Below, piece after piece: positions 18,459 to 25,822 of a stretch of 37,364 nt of DNA. Position 1 is the stretch's first letter; each line of letters begins with the position of its first letter. Origin of the DNA: an uncultured Geobacteraceae bacterium (GTDB lineage: Bacteria; Desulfobacterota; Desulfuromonadia; Geobacterales; Pseudopelobacteraceae); the NCBI GenBank assembly GCA_903845365.1, contig CAIMXI010000041.1, forward strand, positions 1-37,364, read 5' to 3'. The notes below the pieces were generated by a model. The model saw only the letters and a program-made list of their open reading frames with translations, ran no database searches and had not been told where the DNA came from. A program made the translations under genes and the position numbers.

Positions 18459-21314
18459 TTACGTGCAGCGGCCAACATCCACACGGTAGCAATACCAGCC
18501 GTTAAACGGATCAACGTCTATTCCGTCTACTTCTCCAGTCAACCATTCGTTCACTTGTGTTGCGTTAACATGATATAATTTATATTTAGTGCCGCTATTG
18601 CCTGTGTGCACTGAGTTACTATTGCCATTAATATATCCTGTGATGTTGTAGCCTGAAGTCCCTGCATACATCTGCCAATAAGCCGTAGGCGGACTAAATC
18701 CGCTTGTGAAATTAACTTTTACGGAGTGACCTTTATTATCATCGAAAGTAATGCCCGTTCCTATCCCGGCACACCAATATGTGTTATTCATGTATGCAGA
18801 TATGGTCACAACAAAACCAGCACCATCCCAAGTAGACCATGAAACCAATGTGCCGCTTATGTTGGAGTCAAGGGTGTAATAGTAACCAGTGCTAAATGGC
18901 GCCACCCCGCCAGTCACTCTAACCTGATTATTTCCAAGGAGTGTATAGGCCATTGCTGCTGCTGTGACGGTGATCGTCGCTGTATCTTCGAAGGAATTAT
19001 AATTAGAACTGTTGGAAGTAAACACGACCTTGGCCGCATATGTACCGACCGCTAAATAACTTCCGGATATAAGGTAATTAACGCCGCCGTCAACCAGGGT
19101 ATAAGAAGCCGTAAATAGATTGGTGATGTCTGCGGCTGTATTTGGGTCATATACTTTTGCGTTCAGGTATGATGAACTAACCGTTTGCCCAGATGGTTTG
19201 TATGTTGCAGTTATGCTTGACGGCCAGTCGGTAACTGGCGTTGCTTTGGCGACGCCTAGTGTATTAAAATCAGTACCGCCCTCATAATGTTCTGAATCAT
19301 ATGGTATAAATTTTGAGTTAAGAGTGTAATTTCCTGCATTGACGATACTAAAGATACTGATAAATGTCTCCTGTCCATAGCCATTAACTATAGAGTAAAC
19401 CCAAAAGCCTGGTATTTCCTGACCCTTGTGTGTGTGTTCGTCTGTTATGCTTAGAGCCGTGCCGTAAATTATCGGGCTTATTACTGTAGATGATACATTG
19501 ACTTGCCCTTTAACTATGACGCCATCCCAAGCGGGGGACAGTAAGAAATTTTGTGTCGAGCTAGGCACAGCATAAATCGCTAAATAACCCGATAATCCTG
19601 AATCAGGATATTGCGCCACATCCAAGTCTATCAGCGGGCCTGTCTCTGAACCAATGTGATAGGTGAATGTAACGCCTGATAGTGTTGTTGTCGCTTTGTA
19701 TGCTGAAAGAGTTTTCGTTTCAACTATATCGACTGGCAAATTGAAAGAAACAAAAGAGCTCGGCATTGGTTGTTTGTTGACAACTATCGGGACATCATGC
19801 GTCATTGGGGCATAATTAACCCTATCAGTTGGCCTGAAGGTAACTGGCACCATAGTGGTTCCGGCGTCCGGTGTGAGTGTTGGCCAGGTAAACTTACCAT
19901 CAATATTGGCTCTTGATGGATTTAAGGCGCTGCTTGTGCTATATGGATACGTATATGTACCGAAATGCCCCCAGACGATAGAGAGCGCGACCCGTGTTGG
20001 ACTAAAAACGCCTGCGCCACTGGCTACCGCTCCTCCCCTGCCTAAATGAACCTTAAATTGGACAGCGTCGGTGATTGCCTGTCCTCCTGCAACTGCGCCA
20101 CCTGAACCTGTAAACAAAACATTTTTGATAACAACAACATTAGCCGTCCCCCCGGCCACTGCCCCACCCATTCCTAAATGTACTTTGAACTGTATTATAC
20201 TTGTGGTGGATTGTCCGCTGACTACGCAACCGCCGCTACCCGTGAACTTAATCCGGCGTGATACAGCAATAATCGCATGGCCGGCAAAGCCGATATCACT
20301 TACGATTCTACCAATACCGCTTTTGCTTAACAGCCCATGTCCGCCAAACGACATATCTCTTACAGCATGATACAAACGCCTGGCATTGCGCACCGCATGT
20401 CCACCGAGTGACATATCGTGCTTCATCCAGTCGTTGCGAGATTTATTCGCGATCGCATGTCCACCCAACGACAAATCTAAGGCGTTACACAAAAATATTG
20501 ATCTGGTAACTACGGCGTGACCACCAAATCCCAAATCCTTTACAACGTGCGGCATGTGTGATCTTGTTGGCAGCGCATGACCGGATGTCAGCAAATCATA
20601 TATTGCGTGAACTGATCGAGTTGAGCCGGTGACGGCATGTCCGCCCAAATCCAAATCATATATGGAACGAATCACTTTGCTTGAAGTGGCAACAGCATGA
20701 CCGCTAAAATTAATATCACTGTTACATCCTGCTATTTTGGAAAGGTTGGTTACGGCGTGCCCGCCCAGGTCGATATCATAAATATCGCGTTGCATCCGCG
20801 TAGCGGCAAGCAGGGCGTGACCACCAAGAGATATGTCATAACGCAAATATGAACTTATTGTCCGCGATGTGACTGCATGGCCACCAATATCCATGTCATA
20901 CCTTGCATGAGCTGCAGAGGTGATGCCTTTTGCCGCGTGCCCACCAATATCCACGTCATATATTGCATGAACGGAAGTGGTGACACCTCTAGCCGCATGT
21001 CCGCCAATCTTCATGTCGAATGGGGCGTGTGCTGCGGAGGTAATATTCCTTGTGGCATGTCCGCCAGGAAAGTCCAGGTGATAAACCGCGTTTACGGATG
21101 CCGGTACCGGGATTATGCGGATACTGTCAGAGTCGGACGTCAAGCCCAGGTGAAGTTTGATAACGTATACATCGTGAAGGAACCCGCGATTAAATACTGT
21201 TGTATAGCTGCCCGGACGAACCGCTGCGTCACTCCGTGCTTTTTGATTGCCATAGTTCTTTGCGTATGCGAGTACCAGAGCGGGACACTTTTTGCCAGCG
21301 AAGGCGATCTGCAT
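18459..21314 (-). CDS. Repeat-rich virion surface protein, 951 residues (GGHA solenoid plus Ig-like domains)
   Basis: The gene starts one base after the stop of the upstream gene. Residues 1-83 form an N-terminal domain. Residues 84-363 are fourteen 20-residue repeats with consensus GGHAv(x)11YDxxL, one turn each of a probable beta-solenoid. Residues ~364-450 hold a related glycine form (FKVHLGxGGAVAGG). From ~450 to ~780 come MBG/YDG-type Ig-like domains (ITYGTAL-like start, NAGNYTL, PTDxxNY). The last ~170 residues are rich in Tyr, Trp, Gly and Asn and end in a Cys-containing tail (WYCYRVDVGRCT), resembling a binding module. A tail-spike or capsid-decorating adhesin is the likely role. That role is inferred; the repeats are directly visible. 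Confidence 0.75.
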   Translation of the reverse strand: MQIAFAGKKCPALVLAYAKNYGNQKARSDAAVRPGSYTTVFNRGFLHDVYVIKLHLGLTSDSDSIRIIPVPASVNAVYHLDFPGGHATRNITSAAHAPFDMKIGGHAARGVTTSVHAIYDVDIGGHAAKGITSAAHARYDMDIGGHAVTSRTISSYLRYDISLGGHALLAATRMQRDIYDIDLGGHAVTNLSKIAGCNSDINFSGHAVATSSKVIRSIYDLDLGGHAVTGSTRSVHAIYDLLTSGHALPTRSHMPHVVKDLGFGGHAVVTRSIFLCNALDLSLGGHAIANKSRNDWMKHDMSLGGHAVRNARRLYHAVRDMSFGGHGLLSKSGIGRIVSDIGFAGHAIIAVSRRIKFTGSGGCVVSGQSTTSIIQFKVHLGMGGAVAGGTANVVVIKNVLFTGSGGAVAGGQAITDAVQFKVHLGRGGAVASGAGVFSPTRVALSIVWGHFGTYTYPYSTSSALNPSRANIDGKFTWPTLTPDAGTTMVPVTFRPTDRVNYAPMTHDVPIVVNKQPMPSSFVSFNLPVDIVETKTLSAYKATTTLSGVTFTYHIGSETGPLIDLDVAQYPDSGLSGYLAIYAVPSSTQNFLLSPAWDGVIVKGQVNVSSTVISPIIYGTALSITDEHTHKGQEIPGFWVYSIVNGYGQETFISIFSIVNAGNYTLNSKFIPYDSEHYEGGTDFNTLGVAKATPVTDWPSSITATYKPSGQTVSSSYLNAKVYDPNTAADITNLFTASYTLVDGGVNYLISGSYLAVGTYAAKVVFTSNSSNYNSFEDTATITVTAAAMAYTLLGNNQVRVTGGVAPFSTGYYYTLDSNISGTLVSWSTWDGAGFVVTISAYMNNTYWCAGIGTGITFDDNKGHSVKVNFTSGFSPPTAYWQMYAGTSGYNITGYINGNSNSVHTGNSGTKYKLYHVNATQVNEWLTGEVDGIDVDPFNGWYCYRVDVGRCT
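20226..21065 (-). repeat. Fourteen 60-base tandem repeats encoding 20-residue GGHA units
   Basis: The array has a strict 60-base period without gaps, starting at codon GGC (21065). The most conserved bases encode GGHA and the Tyr-Asp pair 12 residues later. Units have diverged considerably at the DNA level, so it is an old array rather than a recent expansion. Units 1-4 are most alike (ITSAAHA recurs in units 1 and 3). Confidence 0.9.
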
Positions 21315-21315
21315 T

Positions 21316-21849
21316 TTATGGTTGCCAATTTTTGAGTTGGAAAATCATGTATGGAATTCTGAGTTCATCTTCCGGGTTTTCGACGATAAAGGGTTGATCG
21401 AACATTTCCGCAAACATAATAGTTCCAGGAGTGTTTAGTTCTGTCGAACTTGAGGGAAGAGAGTAACTTGTCCAGGATGACACCCCATTACTTACAAATA
21501 ACGCCGGTGCTAATACTGCATATCCTTTAATGGCACTCACATTTGGAATATCGGTGAACGTCCATTTAAGGCCAGTTATTGACAATCGTACAGTCGGAGT
21601 GTCTCCTGGAGAAACTACATACTGTGATTTTACGCCAGCGGTTTCATAACCGGTCGTAATTACCACTGTCTCACCTTCAGTTGTGCCGCGCTGATAGCCG
21701 CCACCTGATACTTCAGTAAATGAATGATATTCGTCTTCAAGTCCGCTCATTCCTGTACTAGGTTCGGTAAACAGTGCAACGGTGAGTGGTAAATGAAGTA
21801 TTCTCTCCAGCATCCACAAACACCCAGCCTTTGTAACTAATTCTGACAT
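21316..21849 (-). CDS. Minor virion protein, paralogue C, 177 residues
   Basis: The start ATG 21849 follows GGAGAAAATATC. The sequence shares ordered motifs with the 144-residue gene at 22458: ALFTEPSTG against RLFTEPATL, LKWTFTDIP against LEWTFTGPL, AIKGYAVLA against SIKGYVVIG, and IMFAEMF followed by ENPEDELRI against LFAELLS followed by ENNGDKLAI. It is larger by ~30 residues because of an inserted Ser/Thr-rich segment. A predominantly beta-stranded fold is expected. It lies one base before the repeat protein. A tail-tip, baseplate or decoration role is inferred from its neighbours; no enzyme motif is visible. Confidence 0.75.
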   Translation of the reverse strand: MSELVTKAGCLWMLERILHLPLTVALFTEPSTGMSGLEDEYHSFTEVSGGGYQRGTTEGETVVITTGYETAGVKSQYVVSPGDTPTVRLSITGLKWTFTDIPNVSAIKGYAVLAPALFVSNGVSSWTSYSLPSSSTELNTPGTIMFAEMFDQPFIVENPEDELRIPYMIFQLKNWQP

Positions 21850-21869
21850 GATATTTTCTCCTGGACGCT

Positions 21870-22433
21870 TTAATAATTAAGGCTTGTGTGGAGCTGAAGC
21901 AATAGGTCGCGTATGGTTAATTTATCTCCAGCAGCGTAGGCTGTGAATGGTGCCGTCAAATTCTGCATGAATATTATGTCGCTGTTGTCAGGCAGATCAC
22001 CACCGGCAACACCGATATCTCCTTTGTAAATGATAAACCCGGTAATTGCCTCAGTTGGCCTGAAATTTTGTGGTGGTGTTGTGGTGAATTCAAATTCAAC
22101 GTTTATCTGCTTCTGTATTGTCGGGGTTCCGGCGTTTAGTTCGGCTTGTGCGTATCTAGTGGCGTCATCCAATCTCAATAGCGACTCCATACCAAAAGTT
22201 GAAAAGTTTTTGCGCGCATAACCATTATTGCAGGTTATGAGACCCTGATTTTCGTCAGTAACTTCATGTGTAGGTGATATTTCTACTATCGTACAGCCGT
22301 CAGACATTGTGGCAGGCAATTTTGTCAGCAAAATATTGTAATTATCGGCTGAAAACTCAGAAGGACCTAGCCCTGTAAGCAAAAATTGCAGCATCACCAT
22401 CGAGCCGTGCCGCATTGTACTGAATTGTCCCAT
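21870..22433 (-). CDS. Minor virion protein, distant paralogue B, 187 residues
   Basis: ATG 22433 follows AAGGAGATATGTA. The C-terminal half matches the two neighbouring paralogues in order: EFEFTTTPP, AITGFIIYKG, IIFMQNLTAPFTAYAAGDKLTIRD in outline. This is the same aggregate of strands ending in PFxxxxxGDxLxIxxxxxL. The N-terminal half (MGQFSTMRHGSMVMLQFLL, later TYGARK-like loops) is its own. Spacing is 20 bases to the next gene and 24 from the previous one, so the three paralogues form one tandem set. A structural function is inferred only from context. Confidence 0.7.
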   Translation of the reverse strand: MGQFSTMRHGSMVMLQFLLTGLGPSEFSADNYNILLTKLPATMSDGCTIVEISPTHEVTDENQGLITCNNGYARKNFSTFGMESLLRLDDATRYAQAELNAGTPTIQKQINVEFEFTTTPPQNFRPTEAITGFIIYKGDIGVAGGDLPDNSDIIFMQNLTAPFTAYAAGDKLTIRDLLLQLHTSLNY

Positions 22434-22457
22434 TACATATCTCCTTTCCCCGCTGTT

Positions 22458-22892
22458 TTAGTATTTGCTTTCCATCGAAAAATTCATTTGTATTGCCAAT
22501 TTATCGCCATTATTTTCCGGCTTAAAAGCAGGTGACAACAATTCAGCAAAAAGAACATTTGCGCTTGTGTCGCCAATAACAACATATCCTTTTATTGACT
22601 CTCCGTCTGTCAGTGGTCCGGTAAATGTCCACTCAAGACTGTTCCAATTCATAATCGGTACAGTTCCGCCTGCGGTCATACCTACTCCCCCGTCAGTGGC
22701 GGTTACAGATTCATCTGGAGGGCTATCACCGGAAGCATATACAGGCCATGTGAAGCTTTCGGCGGTATATTTTTTTGCCAAAGTGGCAGGCTCGGTGAAA
22801 AGCCTAACGTTAAACTTGGTTTCCTTGGGTGTGTCATCGAAAAACGTTTTTAGAATCTGTAAAGCACCTTCGTCCATTAACTTTAACGCCAT
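22458..22892 (-). CDS. Minor virion protein, paralogue A, 144 residues
   Basis: I place the start at ATG 22892 (MALKLMDEGALQI), eight bases after AAGGAG. An upstream in-frame ATG would overlap the previous gene by 20 bases and lacks a better site. Motifs in order are RLFTEPATL, SFTWPVYASGD, LEWTFTGPL, SIKGYVVIGD, LFAELLSPAF and ENNGDKLAIQM. The small size, strand-rich pattern and Asp/Gly loops suggest a compact beta-sandwich that may trimerise. It shares these motifs with the genes at 21316 and, more weakly, 21870. Role in the virion inferred from neighbours. Confidence 0.75.
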   Translation of the reverse strand: MALKLMDEGALQILKTFFDDTPKETKFNVRLFTEPATLAKKYTAESFTWPVYASGDSPPDESVTATDGGVGMTAGGTVPIMNWNSLEWTFTGPLTDGESIKGYVVIGDTSANVLFAELLSPAFKPENNGDKLAIQMNFSMESKY

Positions 22893-22905
22893 AACTATCT
22901 CCTTT

Positions 22906-23435
22906 TTATCGTGTTCTGCTGCCAACCACTACAGCCGGTTCCATGTTAAACACCGTAAAAGCCGCCCCATTGACATTCTTAAGCTTGATTTGCCAAAACG
23001 TCCCACGAGCCCCCCGTGGCGGAACTGTACGCAGAGTATGTGCCGATTGCTGATCATCAAACAGAATCACATCATCCTCGTAAACAAGCTCTTCATTGAC
23101 AAAGTAATCAACCGCCATCTCCCCGCTACACCTTGCCTGGACATAGAGGGCAGACAGGCTTTTCACCTCTTTCTTGCCGAAATCAACTGACGGCGTAAGC
23201 ACAAAAGCGTCTATCTTCCGAGCGAGCTCCGGCACACCTGCATAATCGGTTTCACCCTCAATCTTGAATATACCTGTGCTGTTGGCTCCATAATAACCGG
23301 ATGTACGATGAAACAGACTGGTGAATGGATAGCTGACAAAACGGCTGTGAGCGCCGGTGGCTAAGGCCGCTGTTCAAGCTCCAGTAGTTGTGGTGTTGCA
23401 ATAGCAATCAGGTGTTTTATGGCAGACACAATCAC
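22906..23435 (-). CDS. Phage tail-type protein with an apparent one-base frameshift
   Basis: A GTG at 23435 overlaps the stop of the upstream gene (GTGA). It opens a frame of 24 codons reading IVSAIKHLIAIATPQLLELE, then QRP and TAG (23363-23361). The frame one base back continues at once with AALATGAHSRFVSYPFTS, then GYYGANSTGIFKIEG, to the stop at 22906. That second frame has no ATG or GTG between its own upstream TGA (23376) and GTG 23235. Adding one G at CAG-CGG (about 23370) would join them into a 176-residue protein (...LELEQAALATGAHSR...). The second-frame part resembles virion proteins with a TGAHxRF...YYGANxxGIF segment. The gene is either broken by a mutation or affected by a sequencing error. 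If only the second part is made, it would start at GTG 23235 and give 109 residues. Confidence 0.6.
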
Positions 23436-23800
23436 GCGGCACCTCCCACAGCACGGAGCTGGGTAACGGTTGCGCCAGCAGATGCCAGCACTTCCGGCAA
23501 GGAAGGCTGTTTCGGATTGTATTCAGATACGACCAATCCCTTTTTGGTCATACTGATAAATACCGTCGTATCCATCGCCTCCGTTGGTGCCAGCTTGGTA
23601 GCAAAGCTGACAACTACATCACTCTGCGTCCGTGACTTGTTCGGCTTTACATCCAGCTTGATCGTGATGCCACGTTTTGACAATGTTGTATTCGGATCAG
23701 CAATGTTCTCTACAACACGCTGAAACTCATATTTAAACCTGTCGATAATCTCTCCCCCCATCAATGTTTCCAAGCTTACAACCGGGTTTTCTGTCTCCAT
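23432..23800 (-). CDS. Conserved phage protein of the type often annotated 'replication terminator protein', 122 residues
   Basis: ATG 23800 follows GAGGAGGTATGAA. The pattern FKYEFQRVVENIADPNTTLS, then KRGITIKLDVKPNKSRTQ and FATKLAPTEAMDTTVFIS, matches a small protein found widely in prophages. Databases often label it 'replication terminator protein', a name I believe rests on weak grounds. The fold is probably one helix followed by a beta-sheet. The C-terminus ends in an Ala/Gly tail (LRAVGGAA) and its stop overlaps the GTG of the next gene. Its real function is unknown. In this window it precedes tail-type genes, which suggests a virion or morphogenesis role. Confidence 0.7.
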   Translation of the reverse strand: METENPVVSLETLMGGEIIDRFKYEFQRVVENIADPNTTLSKRGITIKLDVKPNKSRTQSDVVVSFATKLAPTEAMDTTVFISMTKKGLVVSEYNPKQPSLPEVLASAGATVTQLRAVGGAA

Positions 23801-23825
23801 TTCATACCTCCTCGTGTTTTAGCGC

Positions 23826-23999
23826 CTAAGCGCACAATCTCTGCCAATACCCCTCTTCAAACTCTGAACACCGATACACAGCATTCTCTGACAACGCAAA
23901 ACACTCCAATTTGGCGCACTCTAGCTGTTGCGTATAACTGCAATACGTCCTTGCGCAGCTATCACATTGATGCCCCTTTTTATGTTTTCTGCGCTTCAT
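23826..23999 (-). CDS. Small cysteine-rich phage protein, 57 residues
   Basis: ATG 23999 follows GAAGGTGTCGTG and overlaps the end of the upstream gene by 20 bases. The product begins MKRRKHKKGHQCDSCARTYC and has seven cysteines in all, with further Cys in LECAKLECF and VYRCSEF and one near the C-terminus. A basic start followed by a Cys-rich body is typical of small metal-binding proteins that touch nucleic acid. The layout CxxCxxxxC...C...C...C recalls small zinc-binding proteins of mobile elements. No family recognised. Coding is supported by the overlap with its neighbour and the ribosome binding site. Confidence 0.65.
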   Translation of the reverse strand: MKRRKHKKGHQCDSCARTYCSYTQQLECAKLECFALSENAVYRCSEFEEGYWQRLCA

Positions 24000-24375
24000 C
24001 ACGACACCTTCGCTCTTGTCCCAATAAAAAATACTTTTGCAATGTTTTCTCCTGGCATTTGAAACCGGCCTGATTCATCAGCTTGGCTACGCAATACCAT
24101 GAAGACCCCCGACTTCGTTGCATTGCAATGCTGTCAAAAAATCGCTCCACCACATAAAACGTCTGAACCCTCACTTCCGGATTGTATTGTGGCTTTGCTG
24201 CTTTTTCCGGCAATTGCATAGGCACAACCTCCGCATCAATCCACGTGCCGCAATTCCAACACTTAAATCCATGCACCATAGCCGCCGCCGCTGAACCATC
24301 CATTCTGGCTAATTGCGATGGAGCCGAAAACCCGCAATATATTTCCATCTTTTTGTGACACTTTGGGCATTCCAT
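23980..24375 (-). CDS. Zinc-ribbon protein with a C-terminal helical (HTH-like) region, 131 residues
   Basis: The start ATG 24375 lies one base after the stop of the 31-residue membrane peptide. The N-terminus MECPKCHKKMEIYCG and the later CWNCG form a CPxC...CxxC zinc ribbon (C3/C6 and C39/C42 approximately). Residues ~80-125 (SSWYCVAKLMNQAGFKCQEK) look like a helix-turn-helix of the kind that recognises DNA. This would suit a late-gene regulator, but the protein could also be a packaging or structural factor. The zinc motif is seen directly; DNA binding is inferred. Confidence 0.65.
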   Translation of the reverse strand: MECPKCHKKMEIYCGFSAPSQLARMDGSAAAAMVHGFKCWNCGTWIDAEVVPMQLPEKAAKPQYNPEVRVQTFYVVERFFDSIAMQRSRGSSWYCVAKLMNQAGFKCQEKTLQKYFLLGQERRCRDEAQKT

Positions 24376-24376
24376 A

Positions 24377-24472
24377 TCAGCTTCTAAGCATGATAAAAAA
24401 CGCTATCAGCCCACCGCACATGATGCCGCCCAAAATCACGCCACACCAGAACGCCACCCAGACGGCGCTCAT
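24377..24472 (-). CDS. 31-residue membrane peptide, possible holin or lysis accessory
   Basis: ATG 24472 overlaps the stop of the transglycosylase gene by four bases (ATGA). The product begins MSAVWVAFWCGVILGGIMCG and ends MLRS, so almost the whole chain is one hydrophobic span with a short charged end. Tight coupling to a cell-wall enzyme suggests a role in lysis, for example a very small holin or a partner of the enzyme. A simple membrane peptide of unknown role is the alternative. Coding is supported by the overlap on both sides. Confidence 0.55.
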   Translation of the reverse strand: MSAVWVAFWCGVILGGIMCGGLIAFFIMLRS

Positions 24473-25020
24473 GGCTCCATCTCCTGTACCTTCGCCAATA
24501 CAACTCTCTGGTACTTCTTCACCTTTGGCAGTCCCGGCGTCCCGTTCCAGAGAGCCACCGCCGGCCGATAGCCATGCTTCGCCACCAAACTCAAAAACAG
24601 CCTGTTCGCCTGGTCAACCTGCCCCTCAATATCATCCGGCACTGGGCCATGCAGCGAACCCCACACCTGGAACAAACCCTTTGCCAGACCATTATCACCA
24701 ACCGCCTTGTGATCGCCCCTGCTTTCCGTATGTGCCAGAGCCGCCATCGTGCGCGGATATTTGCTCCGCTCAACAATCGCCTTAGCCACCGGCTCCGGCA
24801 GGATCGCTTCAATCTTTTCCTGCGTACCGCTTTTTGCTACCGCCTTCACCGGCGTGTCCAGCTCCTCCGACAAGCCGGAAGCCACAAAATCATTATGCGC
24901 CCCGGCAATTCCGTAGACGATCATCAACAGCATGAACAATATAACCGCCTGAGCTGACTGTTTTTTATGCTTTGACATCTGATACCTCCGCCATCCGCTG
25001 TTATTTTTGTAATCAGTCAT
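24469..25020 (-). CDS. Membrane-anchored lytic transglycosylase (SLT-like), 183 residues
   Basis: Residues ~25-41 (VILFMLLMIVYGIAG) form one membrane segment or signal anchor. From ~80 on there is an SLT-type goose-lysozyme fold: AALAHTESRGD with probable catalytic E99, AVGDNGLAKGLFQV as the second motif, and AVALWNG near 155. The enzyme should cleave peptidoglycan between MurNAc and GlcNAc, releasing 1,6-anhydro ends, in the periplasm. Two starts are plausible: ATG 25020, which overlaps the previous stop (ATGA), and ATG 24978 (MSKHKKQ), which has a strong GGAGGT site. I chose 25020 because of the overlap. It could be the endolysin or a virion-associated wall-boring enzyme; coupling to a small membrane peptide favours lysis. 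Confidence 0.8.
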   Translation of the reverse strand: MTDYKNNSGWRRYQMSKHKKQSAQAVILFMLLMIVYGIAGAHNDFVASGLSEELDTPVKAVAKSGTQEKIEAILPEPVAKAIVERSKYPRTMAALAHTESRGDHKAVGDNGLAKGLFQVWGSLHGPVPDDIEGQVDQANRLFLSLVAKHGYRPAVALWNGTPGLPKVKKYQRVVLAKVQEMEP

Positions 25021-25163
25021 GGTTTTACCCTCCAATCTATAATCACTTGTCCCAATATCATCTCCAAACCCTTTGTCTCGTCACAGTCCAACGGTTCTCC
25101 ACACTCGGTAATGCAATGAATAGCTTTCATGATGAATAAAAGACGCGGATCATCGCTATTCAT
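25017..25163 (-). CDS. Small phage protein, 48 residues
   Basis: ATG 25163 overlaps the previous gene by eight bases and the stop overlaps the next ATG by four (ATGA), so the frame is held in place on both sides. The product begins MNSDDPRLLFIMKAIHCITE and includes CGEPLDCDE, giving three cysteines. No known family. Acidic, probably helical; the role is unknown. Confidence 0.6.
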   Translation of the reverse strand: MNSDDPRLLFIMKAIHCITECGEPLDCDETKGLEMILGQVIIDWRVKP

Positions 25164-25356
25164 AATAAATCCCCTTCAATAAGGCTTTTTTCTGGCGAGA
25201 TTTTGCCTGGCATTCCAACGAATACTGCTTTGCCCTGTCAGCATCAGTTACAATCGGAGGCAGCGCTTCTTTTGCCGGGTTTGCAAACGAGCGAAGAGCC
25301 GCCTGTAATTCAACACGGAAAATCCGTGCTATCTCCTCACGGTCTTCCCTGGTCAT
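25156..25356 (-). CDS. Small phage protein, 66 residues, helical and basic at the end
   Basis: ATG 25356 overlaps the stop of the SWIM gene by four bases (ATGA), which decides the start over an upstream in-frame ATG at 25377. The chain MTREDREEIARIFRVELQAA is a strong amphipathic helix. The C-terminal part (AKSRQKKALLKG) is basic. No known domain. It may act as a small adaptor in the early part of the operon; this is not supported beyond position. Confidence 0.6.
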   Translation of the reverse strand: MTREDREEIARIFRVELQAALRSFANPAKEALPPIVTDADRAKQYSLECQAKSRQKKALLKGIYYE

Positions 25357-25601
25357 GGCCTTACGCCTCCGAAACACCGCTGTAATTTTTGGTATGCCTT
25401 AGCGGATCGGATATGCTTGCACTCGGCCAATGGCGATAGTGACGTTGAAACTTTGAACTCAAAATGAGGGCATCCGCACCAACCGTTCGCCAATTCATCC
25501 AGGTCAACCAGATACATTGTCCCGCGACCGTTTGATTTAACGTGATAGCGTCCGGACTCTCCCTTTACGGGATAAACGCCAAGATCAAAGACGGCACTCA
25601 T
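25353..25601 (-). CDS. Small SWIM-type zinc protein, 82 residues
   Basis: The product has a SWIM signature CxCx(n)CxH: WCGCPHFEFKVSTSLSPLAE followed at once by CKHI. The N-terminal half (YPVKGESGRYHVKS, MYLVDL) forms the strand pair usually seen before the SWIM motif. SWIM modules bind one zinc ion and contact DNA or proteins. Here the module stands almost alone rather than in a transposase or helicase. ATG 25601 overlaps the previous stop by four bases. Function beyond zinc binding unknown. Confidence 0.7.
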   Translation of the reverse strand: MSAVFDLGVYPVKGESGRYHVKSNGRGTMYLVDLDELANGWCGCPHFEFKVSTSLSPLAECKHIRSAKAYQKLQRCFGGVRP

Positions 25602-25822
25602 GGTCTCAGATTCCGTGCCGACAGCTTAATTGCCGCCCGCAGTTCCGAAAGCGCCGCAGGGTTCGGATTGCCGATATAAATCTCTATACTCTGCAGCAGA
25701 TTTTCGTGAACTTTCTGGTCGGTGGCTTTTTTAGCAAACTCCATGCGACGAGTAGTCGTGTTAGCCTTCGCTTTTTGCTCATCCGCTTTTCGCCAATCAA
25801 ATGCTTGTGCTGCTGCGTTCAT
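25598..25822 (-). CDS. Small helical phage protein, 74 residues
   Basis: ATG 25822 follows GGGAGGTGTCAA and overlaps the stop of the CII-like gene by four bases. The chain MNAAAQAFDWRKADEQKAKA is basic and helical in its first half. The second half (ENLLQSIEIYIGNPNPAALS) looks like a small helical bundle. No recognised domain. The tight overlaps suggest it is translated together with its neighbours. Confidence 0.6.
   Translation of the reverse strand: MNAAAQAFDWRKADEQKAKANTTTRRMEFAKKATDQKVHENLLQSIEIYIGNPNPAALSELRAAIKLSARNLRP

Noticed and set aside
20226..21065. CRISPR-like array from the 60-base periodicity
   Set aside because: The repeats are in one continuous coding frame, are diverged, and have no conserved repeat with unique spacers.
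23361..23378. Programmed ribosomal frameshifting in the tail-type gene
   Set aside because: No X-XXY-YYZ slippery sequence in the correct frame before the TAG; a single-base deletion explains the data better.
23817..23832. Terminator at GCGCTTAGGCGC after the 57-residue Cys gene
   Set aside because: The stem is four bases and is followed by a short TAAAA sequence rather than a T run; genes downstream need read-through.
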